From NCBI RefSeq assembly GCF_000334455.1, contig NZ_BANX01000022.1:1-41854 (forward strand): a DNA stretch of 41,854 nucleotides, written 5' to 3'. How positions within the stretch are numbered: position 1 is the first letter of the stretch; every line of letters begins with the position of its first letter. Positions 16,967-24,535 of this stretch are shown here, in pieces. The notes below the pieces were generated by a model, which was not told the origin of the DNA, did not search any database, and saw nothing but the letters and a program-made list of their open reading frames with translations. The position numbers and the translations under genes are program-made. The stretch comes from Gordonia soli NBRC 108243. GTDB taxonomy: Bacteria; Actinomycetota; Actinomycetes; Mycobacteriales; Mycobacteriaceae.

Positions 16967-18043
16967 TCAGTCCAGAACCACGAACCGATCCGCCAGCGTC
17001 GGATACGCCGCTGACACCTCGCTTCGGAGGTCGGGGAGCGTCAGCCACACCGACTCCGGGTCCGCGTCGACCAACTCCGATGGGGCGATGATCGGGATGT
17101 CGGTGCCTGGCATCCGCCTGCCCTGCTTGCCCGACGACGAGTCGGCTACGGCGGTGATGTCTTCGGCGGTCAGTCCGGCCAGCGTGAACACCGCCACCGC
17201 CCTCGACGCGGCGCCGTATGCATAGAGCCGACCACCGCGATCGCGGACCGCGTCGACCTGCGCGCGCACCCGATCGACCATCGCTCCCACCGACGCCTGC
17301 AATGCCTGCAGTCCGGAAGGCCCGTCGACACCGGCGGCGTGCTCGTCGTCCAGGATCCGACTGACCGTCGCCGACGGCTCGTGCCATCCATGTCGGGCCG
17401 CCACCAGGACGGTGCCGCCGTACAGATCGAATTCCCACGCCTCGACGACCGACATGCCGGCATCGGCCAGCAGTCGCCGCAGCGCCGACAACGAGTAGTA
17501 CGCGTAATGACCGTGCCGCAACGACATCCATTGGTCGAGCCGCACGATGGTGGCCAACGAATGGAAGTGCAGGAAGAGTGTCCCGCCGGGCGCGGTCGCG
17601 GCCGCACGAGCGGTGAACGCGGCCCGTTGGTCGTGGTCGTGCATCACTCCGAGACTGTCGAGAACAGCGTCCGCGGGCGCCCCATCGGACGAGATGAGGC
17701 CGCGGTCGACGGCCACCGGCGTCCACGATCCACCGTGCGGACTGGTGAACTCGGCAACGGACTGTCCGGCGCGGATCCATCCACCGTCGACCAGCCGACC
17801 GATGGCATCCTCGGCGTGATCGCGCAGGGCCTGCGGTTCGACGCCCAGCGGCTGTTCGGTCGTGGTGTCGTCGGTGAGCAGTTGCGCCAGAGCGCAGTCG
17901 GCGCAGCATCCCATCACCAGGTCGTGCCCGGTCTCCGACGCCTCGACGGCCGACTCGGCGGGCGGGAACAGGTCGGCCGGTGCCACCCGACCGAGGTCGA
18001 GCACCACCGGGACATTCTCGGAATCACAGGCGCGGCAACGCAT
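16967..18043 (-). CDS. Sugar C-methyltransferase-like protein with degenerate SAM site
   Basis: This 358-aa protein has the three-part layout of NDP-sugar C-methyltransferases (TylC3/TcaB9 type). It has an N-terminal zinc finger, CRAC (residues 3-6) and CCADC; a middle methyltransferase-like domain; and a C-terminal Rossmann-like domain (LYAYGAASRAVAVFTLAGL, then ITAVADSSSGKQGR). The conserved GHYAYYS resembles the catalytic EHxxYxS segment. The SAM-binding motif I, usually VxEIGSNDGxLL, reads SVAEFTSPHGGSW, and the region after it is shorter than in the intact paralogue at 21204-22448. It may not bind SAM normally and could be a partner or scaffold of the other enzyme. It is divergent from the epimerase-like gene at 18099 and forms the left end of the glycan locus. 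Confidence 0.75.
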   Translation of the reverse strand: MRCRACDSENVPVVLDLGRVAPADLFPPAESAVEASETGHDLVMGCCADCALAQLLTDDTTTEQPLGVEPQALRDHAEDAIGRLVDGGWIRAGQSVAEFTSPHGGSWTPVAVDRGLISSDGAPADAVLDSLGVMHDHDQRAAFTARAAATAPGGTLFLHFHSLATIVRLDQWMSLRHGHYAYYSLSALRRLLADAGMSVVEAWEFDLYGGTVLVAARHGWHEPSATVSRILDDEHAAGVDGPSGLQALQASVGAMVDRVRAQVDAVRDRGGRLYAYGAASRAVAVFTLAGLTAEDITAVADSSSGKQGRRMPGTDIPIIAPSELVDADPESVWLTLPDLRSEVSAAYPTLADRFVVLD

Positions 18044-18086
18044 GCTGAACTCTCCCGCCGCGCCGACGACGCGTGACGACGTTTGT

Positions 18087-18092
18087 CATACT
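18087..18092 (+). promoter_or_regulatory. -10 element of a probable leaderless promoter
   Basis: CATACT (18087-18092) is a near-consensus -10 box ending 6 bases before the ATG at 18099. This places the transcription start on the A of the start codon. No ribosome-binding site precedes the gene, consistent with leaderless translation. No clear -35 element was found. Confidence 0.35.
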
Positions 18093-18098
18093 GGCCAG

Positions 18099-18674
18099 AT
18101 GCAGGTCACGACCACCGAACTCGCCGGCGTCCTCGTCTTCACCCCGACGCCTCATCACGACGATCGCGGCTTCTTCACCAGGACCTTCGACGCCGAGATC
18201 TTCGATGCCACCATCGCCGACCTCGGGACGGCTGCCACCGCAGGCATCGACATCACGGGGCTCACCGCCGCCGACTTCCTGCAGGACTCCCAATCCCGTT
18301 CGGGCGCAGGCGTGGTGCGTGGCATGCACGGACGCTCGGGAGCCGGAGAGGCGAAGCTGGTGCGGTGTGCCCACGGCGCCGTCGACGACGTCATCGTCGA
18401 CATCCGCCCCGACTCGCCGACCCGCGGTCAGCACATCCACGTCCGTCTCGACGACGTCGACTTTCGCCACGTCCTGATCCCGCCGGGCTTCCTGCACGGC
18501 TTCCAGGCGCTGACCGACGCCGACGTCTGCTACCGCATCAACCGGCCGCACGACCCGACCGAGGACATCGGTGTCTCGTACCTGGACGCCGACCTCGCCA
18601 TCGAGTGGTCGCTGCCGGCGACGGTCGTGAGTCCCCGCGATGCCGCGGCCGGGCCGCTGAGCGCGATCTGGTGA
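18099..18674 (+). CDS. dTDP-4-dehydrorhamnose 3,5-epimerase-like protein (RmlC family)
   Basis: This 191-aa cupin sugar epimerase inverts C3 and/or C5 of an NDP-4-keto-6-deoxysugar. Family marks are DDRGFFTRTFD near the start, GVVRGMHGR carrying the catalytic histidine (RmlC normally has RGLHYQ), KLVRCAHGAVDDVIVDIR with the conserved lysine, and LIPPGFLHGFQAL. The ATG at 18099 is chosen because an upstream extension has no support. It is the only plus-strand gene in the glycan locus. The replacement of HYQ by HGR may alter specificity to mono-epimerisation. It could work with the nucleotidyltransferase and methyltransferases to make a branched deoxysugar. Confidence 0.85.
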   Translation: MQVTTTELAGVLVFTPTPHHDDRGFFTRTFDAEIFDATIADLGTAATAGIDITGLTAADFLQDSQSRSGAGVVRGMHGRSGAGEAKLVRCAHGAVDDVIVDIRPDSPTRGQHIHVRLDDVDFRHVLIPPGFLHGFQALTDADVCYRINRPHDPTEDIGVSYLDADLAIEWSLPATVVSPRDAAAGPLSAIW

Positions 18675-18683
18675 CGGCACCGC

Positions 18684-19718
18684 TCAGGCCGCGCCGCCGC
18701 CGAGGGGCCGCATGACATCGTCGATCCGGCCGGCCGACTGCAACGACTTCAGCCACGGCAGACGGGTGAATCGCTGCGCGAACGCTTCAGCGGTCAGCCC
18801 GCTGTCGACGTAGCCCCGATACAGTTCCTCGGCACCGCGCCGGACGTCCCACGCCACCTCGAGGTCGGGGAGCGCCTTGCGGATTCGGCTGAAGTCGACA
18901 CGGTACGAACGCGGGTCGCCACCGAACTCACCGGTGATGCGCACCGTGGCACTCGGCACCACGTCGGCGACGATGTCGGCGATCTCGGCGACCGTGACGT
19001 TGTTCTCCTCGCTGCCGACGTTGAATGCCGCGTTGTGCACGACCTCCTGCGGCGCCTCGAGAACCGCCAAGAACGCGTTGGCGATGTCCTCGGCGTGCAC
19101 CAGCGGTCGCCACGGCGTGCCGTCGGAGAGCACCAGCACCTCACCGGTGAGGACGGCGCTGCCCACCAGGTTGTTGACCACGATGTCGGCGCGCAGCCGC
19201 GGCGAGAAGCCGAAAGCCGTTGCGTTGCGTAGGAATGTCGGGCTGAACGACTCGTCGGCCAGCGCGGCCACGTCGGATTCCACCTGGACCTTCGACACCG
19301 CGTACGGCGTGAGCGGGTTGAGCACGGCTTCCTCGGTGACCAGCGACTCGCCTGCTGCACCGTAGACGGAACAGGTGGAGGCGTACAGGAATCGGCTGAC
19401 CCCGGCCTCTTTCGCGAGTCGGGCGAGGCGCACCGACGCGTGATGGTTGATGTCGTGGGTGATCTCCGGGGCGAGCGCGCCGAGCGGGTCGTTCGACAGC
19501 GCGGCGAGGTGGATCACCGCGTCGAAACCGCGGAGCTGCTCGACGGTCACGTCCCGCAGGTCGACGGCGAGCGTCGGCGCATCGGTGGGTTGTGGTCCCA
19601 GAACGCATTCGGCGAACAGACCGCTGTCGAGGCCGTGGACATCGTGGCCCGCGGCGGTGACGATCGGCGACATCACGGTGCCGAGATATCCCTGGTTACC
19701 GGTGATCAGGACTTTCAT
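18684..19718 (-). CDS. NAD-dependent epimerase/dehydratase (extended SDR)
   Basis: This 344-aa nucleotide-sugar enzyme of the extended SDR group converts an NDP-sugar by 4-keto chemistry (epimerase, dehydratase or reductase). It begins MKVLITGNQGYLG, a GxxGxxG Rossmann motif, and has the active-site STCSVYG and YAVSK (Tyr and Lys about 4 residues apart). The C-terminal substrate domain includes WRPLVHAEDIANAFL. The NAD-binding acidic residue (GLDSGLF) favours NAD. It is the last clear gene of the main minus-strand run, 30 bases after the PIG-L gene. The exact reaction cannot be assigned; similar proteins occur in lipopolysaccharide and secondary-metabolite clusters. Confidence 0.88.
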   Translation of the reverse strand: MKVLITGNQGYLGTVMSPIVTAAGHDVHGLDSGLFAECVLGPQPTDAPTLAVDLRDVTVEQLRGFDAVIHLAALSNDPLGALAPEITHDINHHASVRLARLAKEAGVSRFLYASTCSVYGAAGESLVTEEAVLNPLTPYAVSKVQVESDVAALADESFSPTFLRNATAFGFSPRLRADIVVNNLVGSAVLTGEVLVLSDGTPWRPLVHAEDIANAFLAVLEAPQEVVHNAAFNVGSEENNVTVAEIADIVADVVPSATVRITGEFGGDPRSYRVDFSRIRKALPDLEVAWDVRRGAEELYRGYVDSGLTAEAFAQRFTRLPWLKSLQSAGRIDDVMRPLGGGAA

Positions 19719-19748
19719 GACGAACGCAGCTACTTCCGTTGGGGTCGG

Positions 19749-20390
19749 TCAGAGATCGATGGTGACGGCGGACGAGACGAAGGCCTCGGCGTACCGACTC
19801 TTTGACTGGATGCCGCGGATGCGGAGCAGGCCCAGGAAGGCCTCACGGTCGAACCAGTCGTGGTCGTGCTGAGACGGATAGTGCTCGAACAGTGCGTCGA
19901 GCTTGGCGTCGACCGCGGCTGGTGCGGCCGGCACATAGGCCGTCGGGGTCGGGAGGTCGTTCTCCCACTTGACGATCTCGTACCCGAGGGTGAGGTGGTC
20001 GCGGAACTCGGTGGGGATGATCTCGGCGAGCAGCCGATGGTCCTGATGGGCGTCGGCACGTTGTGGTCCGAAGACGAGATCGGCGTCGACACCCCTGGCG
20101 AACTCGCGGACGGTGGACTTCACGTCCAGCCACTGATCCGGCGTCCGACCATCGGGATGTCCGGCAACGGTGACCGTCAGGTCGGCTCCCGGCGTCAATG
20201 CCGACAACGCCTTGTGTTCTTCTGCCTCCCGATCCGTGCCGCCACCGGTCAGGACCAGCGCGTGCACACGGAGACCAGGGTTGGCGGTACTGAGACCGAA
20301 GAGCGTGGCGCCCATGCCGATCGCGATGTCGTCGCAGTGGGCGCCGAGTACCGCGATCCCGGTGGCGCCTGCCGTCTGCAATCCGAACAT
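19749..20390 (-). CDS. PIG-L/LmbE-family deacetylase
   Basis: This is a zinc-dependent deacetylase of the PIG-L (LmbE) family, 213 aa, acting on N-acetylated sugars such as GlcNAc-containing lipids or nucleotide sugars. Metal and catalytic motifs are AHCDD (His18, Asp20, Asp21) and ADAHQDHRLL about residue 118. The ATG at 20390 overlaps the upstream stop as TGATG, giving tight coupling to the nucleotidyltransferase gene. In this locus it would expose an amine on a sugar, which the neighbouring GNAT/aminotransferase protein could make or modify. The mycothiol enzyme MshB is in the same family, but the location argues against it. Confidence 0.85.
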   Translation of the reverse strand: MFGLQTAGATGIAVLGAHCDDIAIGMGATLFGLSTANPGLRVHALVLTGGGTDREAEEHKALSALTPGADLTVTVAGHPDGRTPDQWLDVKSTVREFARGVDADLVFGPQRADAHQDHRLLAEIIPTEFRDHLTLGYEIVKWENDLPTPTAYVPAAPAAVDAKLDALFEHYPSQHDHDWFDREAFLGLLRIRGIQSKSRYAEAFVSSAVTIDL

Positions 20391-21163
20391 CAGTTGTCCC
20401 ACACCATCCAGGGGCGATCACCCTTCGCGTAGCCGGCGTCCAGTTCCGCACGTTCCTTGAAGGTGTCCGCCGGCTTCCAGAAGCCCTCGTAGCGGTAGCC
20501 GAGGAGCTTGCCCTCCTTGAGGAGCGCCTCGCAGGCGTCGCCGACGAGGTCGCCACCTTCGGGAAGATGATCGAACACCTCGTCGGTGAGCACGAAGTAG
20601 CCGCCGTTCTCCCAGACCGGCCACTCGCTGACCGGCGTGATCGACTTGACGGTGCCGTCGTCCTCGACATCCACACAGTGGAAGGACGACTGCGGCGGGA
20701 CGATCATCATCGACGCCGCGGCACCCGACTCCTGGAAGGTCAGGATCATCTTGTCCAGCGGCACATCCGAGAGCACATCAGCGTAGTTGGCCAGGAAGGG
20801 CTCACCCGGCGTCAGGTGATGGCGGACGAGGCGCAGGCGCTCACCGATCGCCGACTCGGTGCCGGTGTCGACGAAGGTGATCTGCCAGTCGCTGATGTCG
20901 GACGACAGCAACTCGACCTTCCCGCCACTCAGGACGAAGTCGTTCGAGTCCTCCTCGGAGTAGTTGAGGAAGAACTCCTTGATCCGGTTGGCGCCGTAGC
21001 CGAGGCACAGGATGAACTCGGTGTGACCGAAGTGCGCGTAGTAGCGCATGATGTGCCAGATCAACGGCCGTGGCCCGACCATCTGCAGCGGCTTCGGGAT
21101 GGGATCGGAATCGGTGGAACGCATCCGCATCCCGTATCCCCCGCAGAACAATACGACCTTCAT
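20390..21163 (-). CDS. Sugar-1-phosphate nucleotidyltransferase (RfbF/RmlA-like)
   Basis: This 257-aa enzyme activates a sugar-1-phosphate to an NDP-sugar. It most resembles glucose-1-phosphate cytidylyltransferase (RfbF). The nucleotide-binding signature is LFCGGYGMRMR (residues 5-15), with methionine where Thr is common, followed by IPKPLQMVG carrying the conserved lysine. FLANYADVLSD supplies the metal-binding aspartate, and GFWKPADTFKER is the late conserved block of RfbF. It starts the three-gene coupled group with the PIG-L and epimerase genes. Whether it uses CTP, TTP or UTP cannot be decided from sequence alone. CDP-sugars are typical precursors of branched or 3,6-dideoxy sugars. Confidence 0.87.
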   Translation of the reverse strand: MKVVLFCGGYGMRMRSTDSDPIPKPLQMVGPRPLIWHIMRYYAHFGHTEFILCLGYGANRIKEFFLNYSEEDSNDFVLSGGKVELLSSDISDWQITFVDTGTESAIGERLRLVRHHLTPGEPFLANYADVLSDVPLDKMILTFQESGAAASMMIVPPQSSFHCVDVEDDGTVKSITPVSEWPVWENGGYFVLTDEVFDHLPEGGDLVGDACEALLKEGKLLGYRYEGFWKPADTFKERAELDAGYAKGDRPWMVWDN

Positions 21164-21178
21164 GGTGTCACTCCCCCC

Positions 21179-21197
21179 GCCACCGATCAGGTGGCGA
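21179..21197 (-). terminator. Small hairpin after the methyltransferase gene
   Basis: CGCCACC (21179-21185) and GGTGGCG (21191-21197) form a perfect 7-bp stem with a 5-base loop. It lies 7 bases past the stop of the upstream gene and 15 bases before the next start. It has no T-tract and may only attenuate read-through or protect the mRNA end. Confidence 0.35.
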
Positions 21198-21203
21198 TCA
21201 TGC

Positions 21204-22448
21204 CTACGCCGTTGCTGTCGACGTCGACGTCGATGGCTCCACCGATTCGATCGGCAGATATAGCTCGGCCCCCCACGCGGCCGTGTCGGCGAGTTGCGCC
21301 GTGATCTCGGTGGCCAGGTTCCACGGCAGGATCACGATCACGTCCGGCCGGTCGGCGTCGATGCGCTCCGGCTCGTGGATCGGGATACGTGTGCCCGGCG
21401 TGTACCGTCCGTGCTTGTACGGATTGCGATCGACGGTGTACTCCAACAGATCCGGCCGGATGCCGCAGTAGTTCAGCAGCGTGTTGCCCTTGCCGGGTGC
21501 CCCGTAGCCCACCACGCGTTTGCCAGCGGCCTGCGCATCGAGCAGGAACCGCAACAGCCGGGCCCGGACCTCGCGCGTGCGTTGTTCGACCTCGGCGTAG
21601 CCCTCCACCTCGTGGAGCCCGGTCGCGCGTTCGATCTCGAGGACCTCGGCGACCCTGGCCGACGGCTGGTCGACCACGCCATCGGGCCGTGCCCAGATCC
21701 GGATCGAGCCGCCGTGGGTGTCCAGCAGCTCCACATCCGCGATCGTGAGACCCGCAGTTGCCAAGGCATTCTGGGCACTGAGTACCGTGTAGTACTGGAA
21801 GTGCTCGTGATAGATCGTGTCGAACTGCGCGTGCCGCACCAGGTTCAGCGCGTGGTGCACCTCGATGCTCACCCATCCGTCGTCGGCGACCAGGCCGCGG
21901 AGGGCGGCGGTGAAACCGAGCAGATCGGGGATGTGGGCGTAGACGTTGTTGGCGACCACCAGCGACGCCGGGCCGTGCTCCGACCGCACCTGAGCGGCGA
22001 GCTCCTCGTCGAGGAATGCCGTGACGGTGGGCACGCCCTTCTCGCGCGCGGCCGCACCCACGTTCACCGACGGCTCGATGCCGACGCTCGGGATGCCGCG
22101 GGCGACGGCGTGTTGCAGTAGGTAACCGTCGTTGCTGGCCACCTCGACCACCAGCGAATCGCCTCGCAGGCCGAGGTTCTCGATCGCTTCGCTCACGAAC
22201 TTCTCCGCGTGCGCGACCCAACTGTCGGAGTACGACGAGAAGTAGGCGTACTCGGTGAAGGTGTCTTCCGGCGTGATGAGCGCGGGGATCTGCAGCAGCA
22301 TGCACTGGGGGCAGAGCCGCAGGTGCAGCGGAAAGGTTGGCTCCGGGTCGTCGAGCTGGTCGGCGCGCAGGAACAACTCGCACGGCGGTGTGGCGCCGAG
22401 GTCGACGACGCTGATGAGGTCGTCGTGGCCACAGAGTCGGCAGCTCAT
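21204..22448 (-). CDS. SAM-dependent sugar C-methyltransferase
   Basis: This is an intact 414-aa NDP-sugar C-methyltransferase of the TylC3/TcaB9 type, transferring a methyl group from SAM to carbon 3 of a 4-keto sugar. The zinc-binding cysteines are CRLC (residues 3-6) and CPQC. The SAM motif is LVVEVASNDGYLL, a catalytic block is YHEHFQYYT, and the C-terminal domain has VVGYGAPGKGNTLLNY. Its ATG at 22448 overlaps the preceding stop by 4 bases (ATGA). It is a paralogue of the degenerate protein at 16967-18043. In context it would put a methyl branch on the sugar handled by the nucleotidyltransferase and epimerases. Confidence 0.88.
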   Translation of the reverse strand: MSCRLCGHDDLISVVDLGATPPCELFLRADQLDDPEPTFPLHLRLCPQCMLLQIPALITPEDTFTEYAYFSSYSDSWVAHAEKFVSEAIENLGLRGDSLVVEVASNDGYLLQHAVARGIPSVGIEPSVNVGAAAREKGVPTVTAFLDEELAAQVRSEHGPASLVVANNVYAHIPDLLGFTAALRGLVADDGWVSIEVHHALNLVRHAQFDTIYHEHFQYYTVLSAQNALATAGLTIADVELLDTHGGSIRIWARPDGVVDQPSARVAEVLEIERATGLHEVEGYAEVEQRTREVRARLLRFLLDAQAAGKRVVGYGAPGKGNTLLNYCGIRPDLLEYTVDRNPYKHGRYTPGTRIPIHEPERIDADRPDVIVILPWNLATEITAQLADTAAWGAELYLPIESVEPSTSTSTATA

Positions 22449-24535
22449 GATGCTCGTCCTTCGGGATGGTCGGTGTCGGGCGCGGCGCGGAACCGCAGAT
22501 CGCGATCGGTGTTCAGGGTCAGGGCTGGCCGCGGGGCGGCGGTGGCACGCAACGCCGGAGCGACCGGGCGTCCGCGGAGGAGGCCGTTCGTCGATCCGTC
22601 CTCGATCGCGCGCCGGTAGATCGGCATGAGGTCGGCGAAGGCCTCGATGGTGCGGGTCACGTCGCGGGAGTCGTGCGCGGCGCTGTTCACCAGCGACTGT
22701 CCGAGCACCCCCCGCGCGATGAGTTCCTGCATCGCCAGGGTTCGGTACGACTGCGACGGTCGGCCGTCGGCGTCCTTGGTCACGAACACCAGGCACGACG
22801 GGCGGCCTGCGGCGTAAAAGTGGTCTACGACGCCGTGCTCCGCGGCCGCGGCGTTGATGCCGTCGGCAAGGGCCTGCCCGTGGGACTCCATCCGGCCCAC
22901 CGGGTCCGCAAGTCCGTAGTGGTCGATCACCGCACGCATCGCGGCGAGCGATGTCGACTCGGGGCCGTGCGTCGTCGAGAGCAGGAACACCCGGTCGCCG
23001 CCGGCCCGCAGACCGCCGGCCTCCATCAGATCGCGCCGACCGGCCAGCGCCGAGATCGGGAACCCGTTGCCGAGCGCCTTGCCCCAGCACGATAGGTCCG
23101 GGGTGATGCCGTAGACCGACTGCGCTCCACCGGCTGCCCAGCGGAAGCCGGTGATCATCTCGTCGAAGACCAGCACGGTCCCGGTGGCGGTGCACAGGTC
23201 GCGGACCGCTTGCAGGAAACCGGGTTCCGGCTCGGCCATCGCGGTGGCGGCCTCCAGGAAGACCGCTGCCACGGAGCGGTCGGCGAGCACCGCTCGAAGC
23301 GAGTTGATGTCGTTGTAGCGGAAGCCGACGGTGTCGACGGCACGGGTGCCGCCGTTCATCGCGGTGGTTCCGATGAACCAGTCGTCGACCGAGAAGAACG
23401 GCTGGTCGCAGACGGCGATGGTGGTGCGCCCGGTCACCGAGCGTGCGAGGCGCACCGCGGCGGTGGTCGCGTCGGAGCCGTTCTTGGCGAACTTCACCAT
23501 CTCGGCGGTCGGCACGCAGCGCAGGAAGTCCTCGGCCGCGGCCAGTTCGAGGCTCGTCGGCCGCGAGAAGTTGTTGCCCGTCCCGAGCACGGCGGCCACC
23601 GCGTCGGTGACCGGCGCGAATGCGTGACCGAGGGTGACCGATCGGAGCCCCGCGCCGTACTCGACGAACTCGTGTCCGTCGACATCCCAGACGTGGGAGC
23701 CCTTGCCACGAACCAGGATCGGAGCCATTCCGTCGGGGTACTGGTCTTCTCCGCGCGCGTAGGTGTGGGCGCCGCCGGGCACCAGGTCGTGCAGGCGCTG
23801 TTGGGCCGCGGTCGATGCCGGGAAGGCTCGAGGATCGGGGGCGGCTGCCGCGGCGTCGGCCCGACGTCGCGAGTGTTCGTCCCGGGTCAGAGCCCAGAGG
23901 TCGTGATCGGCACGGCCATCGGTGGTCGGGGCGTACCCGATCATCCGACCCTCGATGCGATAGCCGGACACAGCGGCCAACTGGTTGGCCGCCTCGTTCG
24001 CGGTGGCGATGGGGGCGGTGAGGCGCTGGAGTCCCAACACGTCGAAGGCGAAGTCGGTGATGTGTCGCCCGGCTTCTGTCGCGACGCCGTCCCGTGCGTG
24101 GGTGGTGTCGAGCCACACCCCGAACTCGGCTGTGCCGGTGGGCGGATGGATCCATTCGAGATTGAACTCGCCCGCCACGATGCCGTTGACGGTGAGGACG
24201 TTCAGCAGTGCGGTGCCGCGCCGTCGGCCTCGACGTGCTCGACGCACGACGTCGATCCAGTCGCCGCGCTGGTGCCGACTGTCCCAATCACGCTCCTGCC
24301 CTTCCCAGAACGGCTGGATCGCAGGCTGGCTGCGCAACCGTGCGGTGCGCCAGGAGTCGAAGTCGCCGTGCCGTGGCGTCCGCATCTGCCAGATGTCGGA
24401 GCCGTGTCGCCACTGCGCGACGACATCCGGGATCCCGGCGTCGGAGCGCAGACCACGGATGCGGTCGCGGGTCCGACGTGAGTGGTAGCGCGCCAGTCCG
24501 GCCGCGACGGCGAGAGAGCTGCGATCAGCGGACAT
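22445..24535 (-). CDS. GNAT acetyltransferase fused to class III aminotransferase
   Basis: This is a 696-aa two-domain protein. Residues about 45-215 resemble a RimJ/RimL-type GNAT N-acetyltransferase (EFNLEWIHPPTGTAEFGVWL, DFAFDVLGLQRL, NEAANQLAAVSGYRIEG). Residues about 250-690 are a PLP-dependent class III aminotransferase related to glutamate-1-semialdehyde aminomutase: LHDLVPGGAHTYARGEDQYP, KFAKNGSDATTAAVRLAR, VLVFDEMITGFR, and Lys486 in CWGKALGNGFP as the probable Schiff-base lysine. The ATG at 24535 follows gggaggcggcc and overlaps the upstream gene by 11 bases. Together the domains could aminate a keto sugar or chain and then acetylate the new amine. The fusion is unusual; each half could be separate in relatives. 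Confidence 0.85.
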   Translation of the reverse strand: MSADRSSLAVAAGLARYHSRRTRDRIRGLRSDAGIPDVVAQWRHGSDIWQMRTPRHGDFDSWRTARLRSQPAIQPFWEGQERDWDSRHQRGDWIDVVRRARRGRRRGTALLNVLTVNGIVAGEFNLEWIHPPTGTAEFGVWLDTTHARDGVATEAGRHITDFAFDVLGLQRLTAPIATANEAANQLAAVSGYRIEGRMIGYAPTTDGRADHDLWALTRDEHSRRRADAAAAAPDPRAFPASTAAQQRLHDLVPGGAHTYARGEDQYPDGMAPILVRGKGSHVWDVDGHEFVEYGAGLRSVTLGHAFAPVTDAVAAVLGTGNNFSRPTSLELAAAEDFLRCVPTAEMVKFAKNGSDATTAAVRLARSVTGRTTIAVCDQPFFSVDDWFIGTTAMNGGTRAVDTVGFRYNDINSLRAVLADRSVAAVFLEAATAMAEPEPGFLQAVRDLCTATGTVLVFDEMITGFRWAAGGAQSVYGITPDLSCWGKALGNGFPISALAGRRDLMEAGGLRAGGDRVFLLSTTHGPESTSLAAMRAVIDHYGLADPVGRMESHGQALADGINAAAAEHGVVDHFYAAGRPSCLVFVTKDADGRPSQSYRTLAMQELIARGVLGQSLVNSAAHDSRDVTRTIEAFADLMPIYRRAIEDGSTNGLLRGRPVAPALRATAAPRPALTLNTDRDLRFRAAPDTDHPEGRAS

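Noticed and set aside
16747..17091. Open reading frame over repeat copies 1 and 2
   Set aside because: Its translation is the repeat read through; the same peptide-like pattern appears over copies 3 and 4, and it runs into the methyltransferase gene on the other strand.
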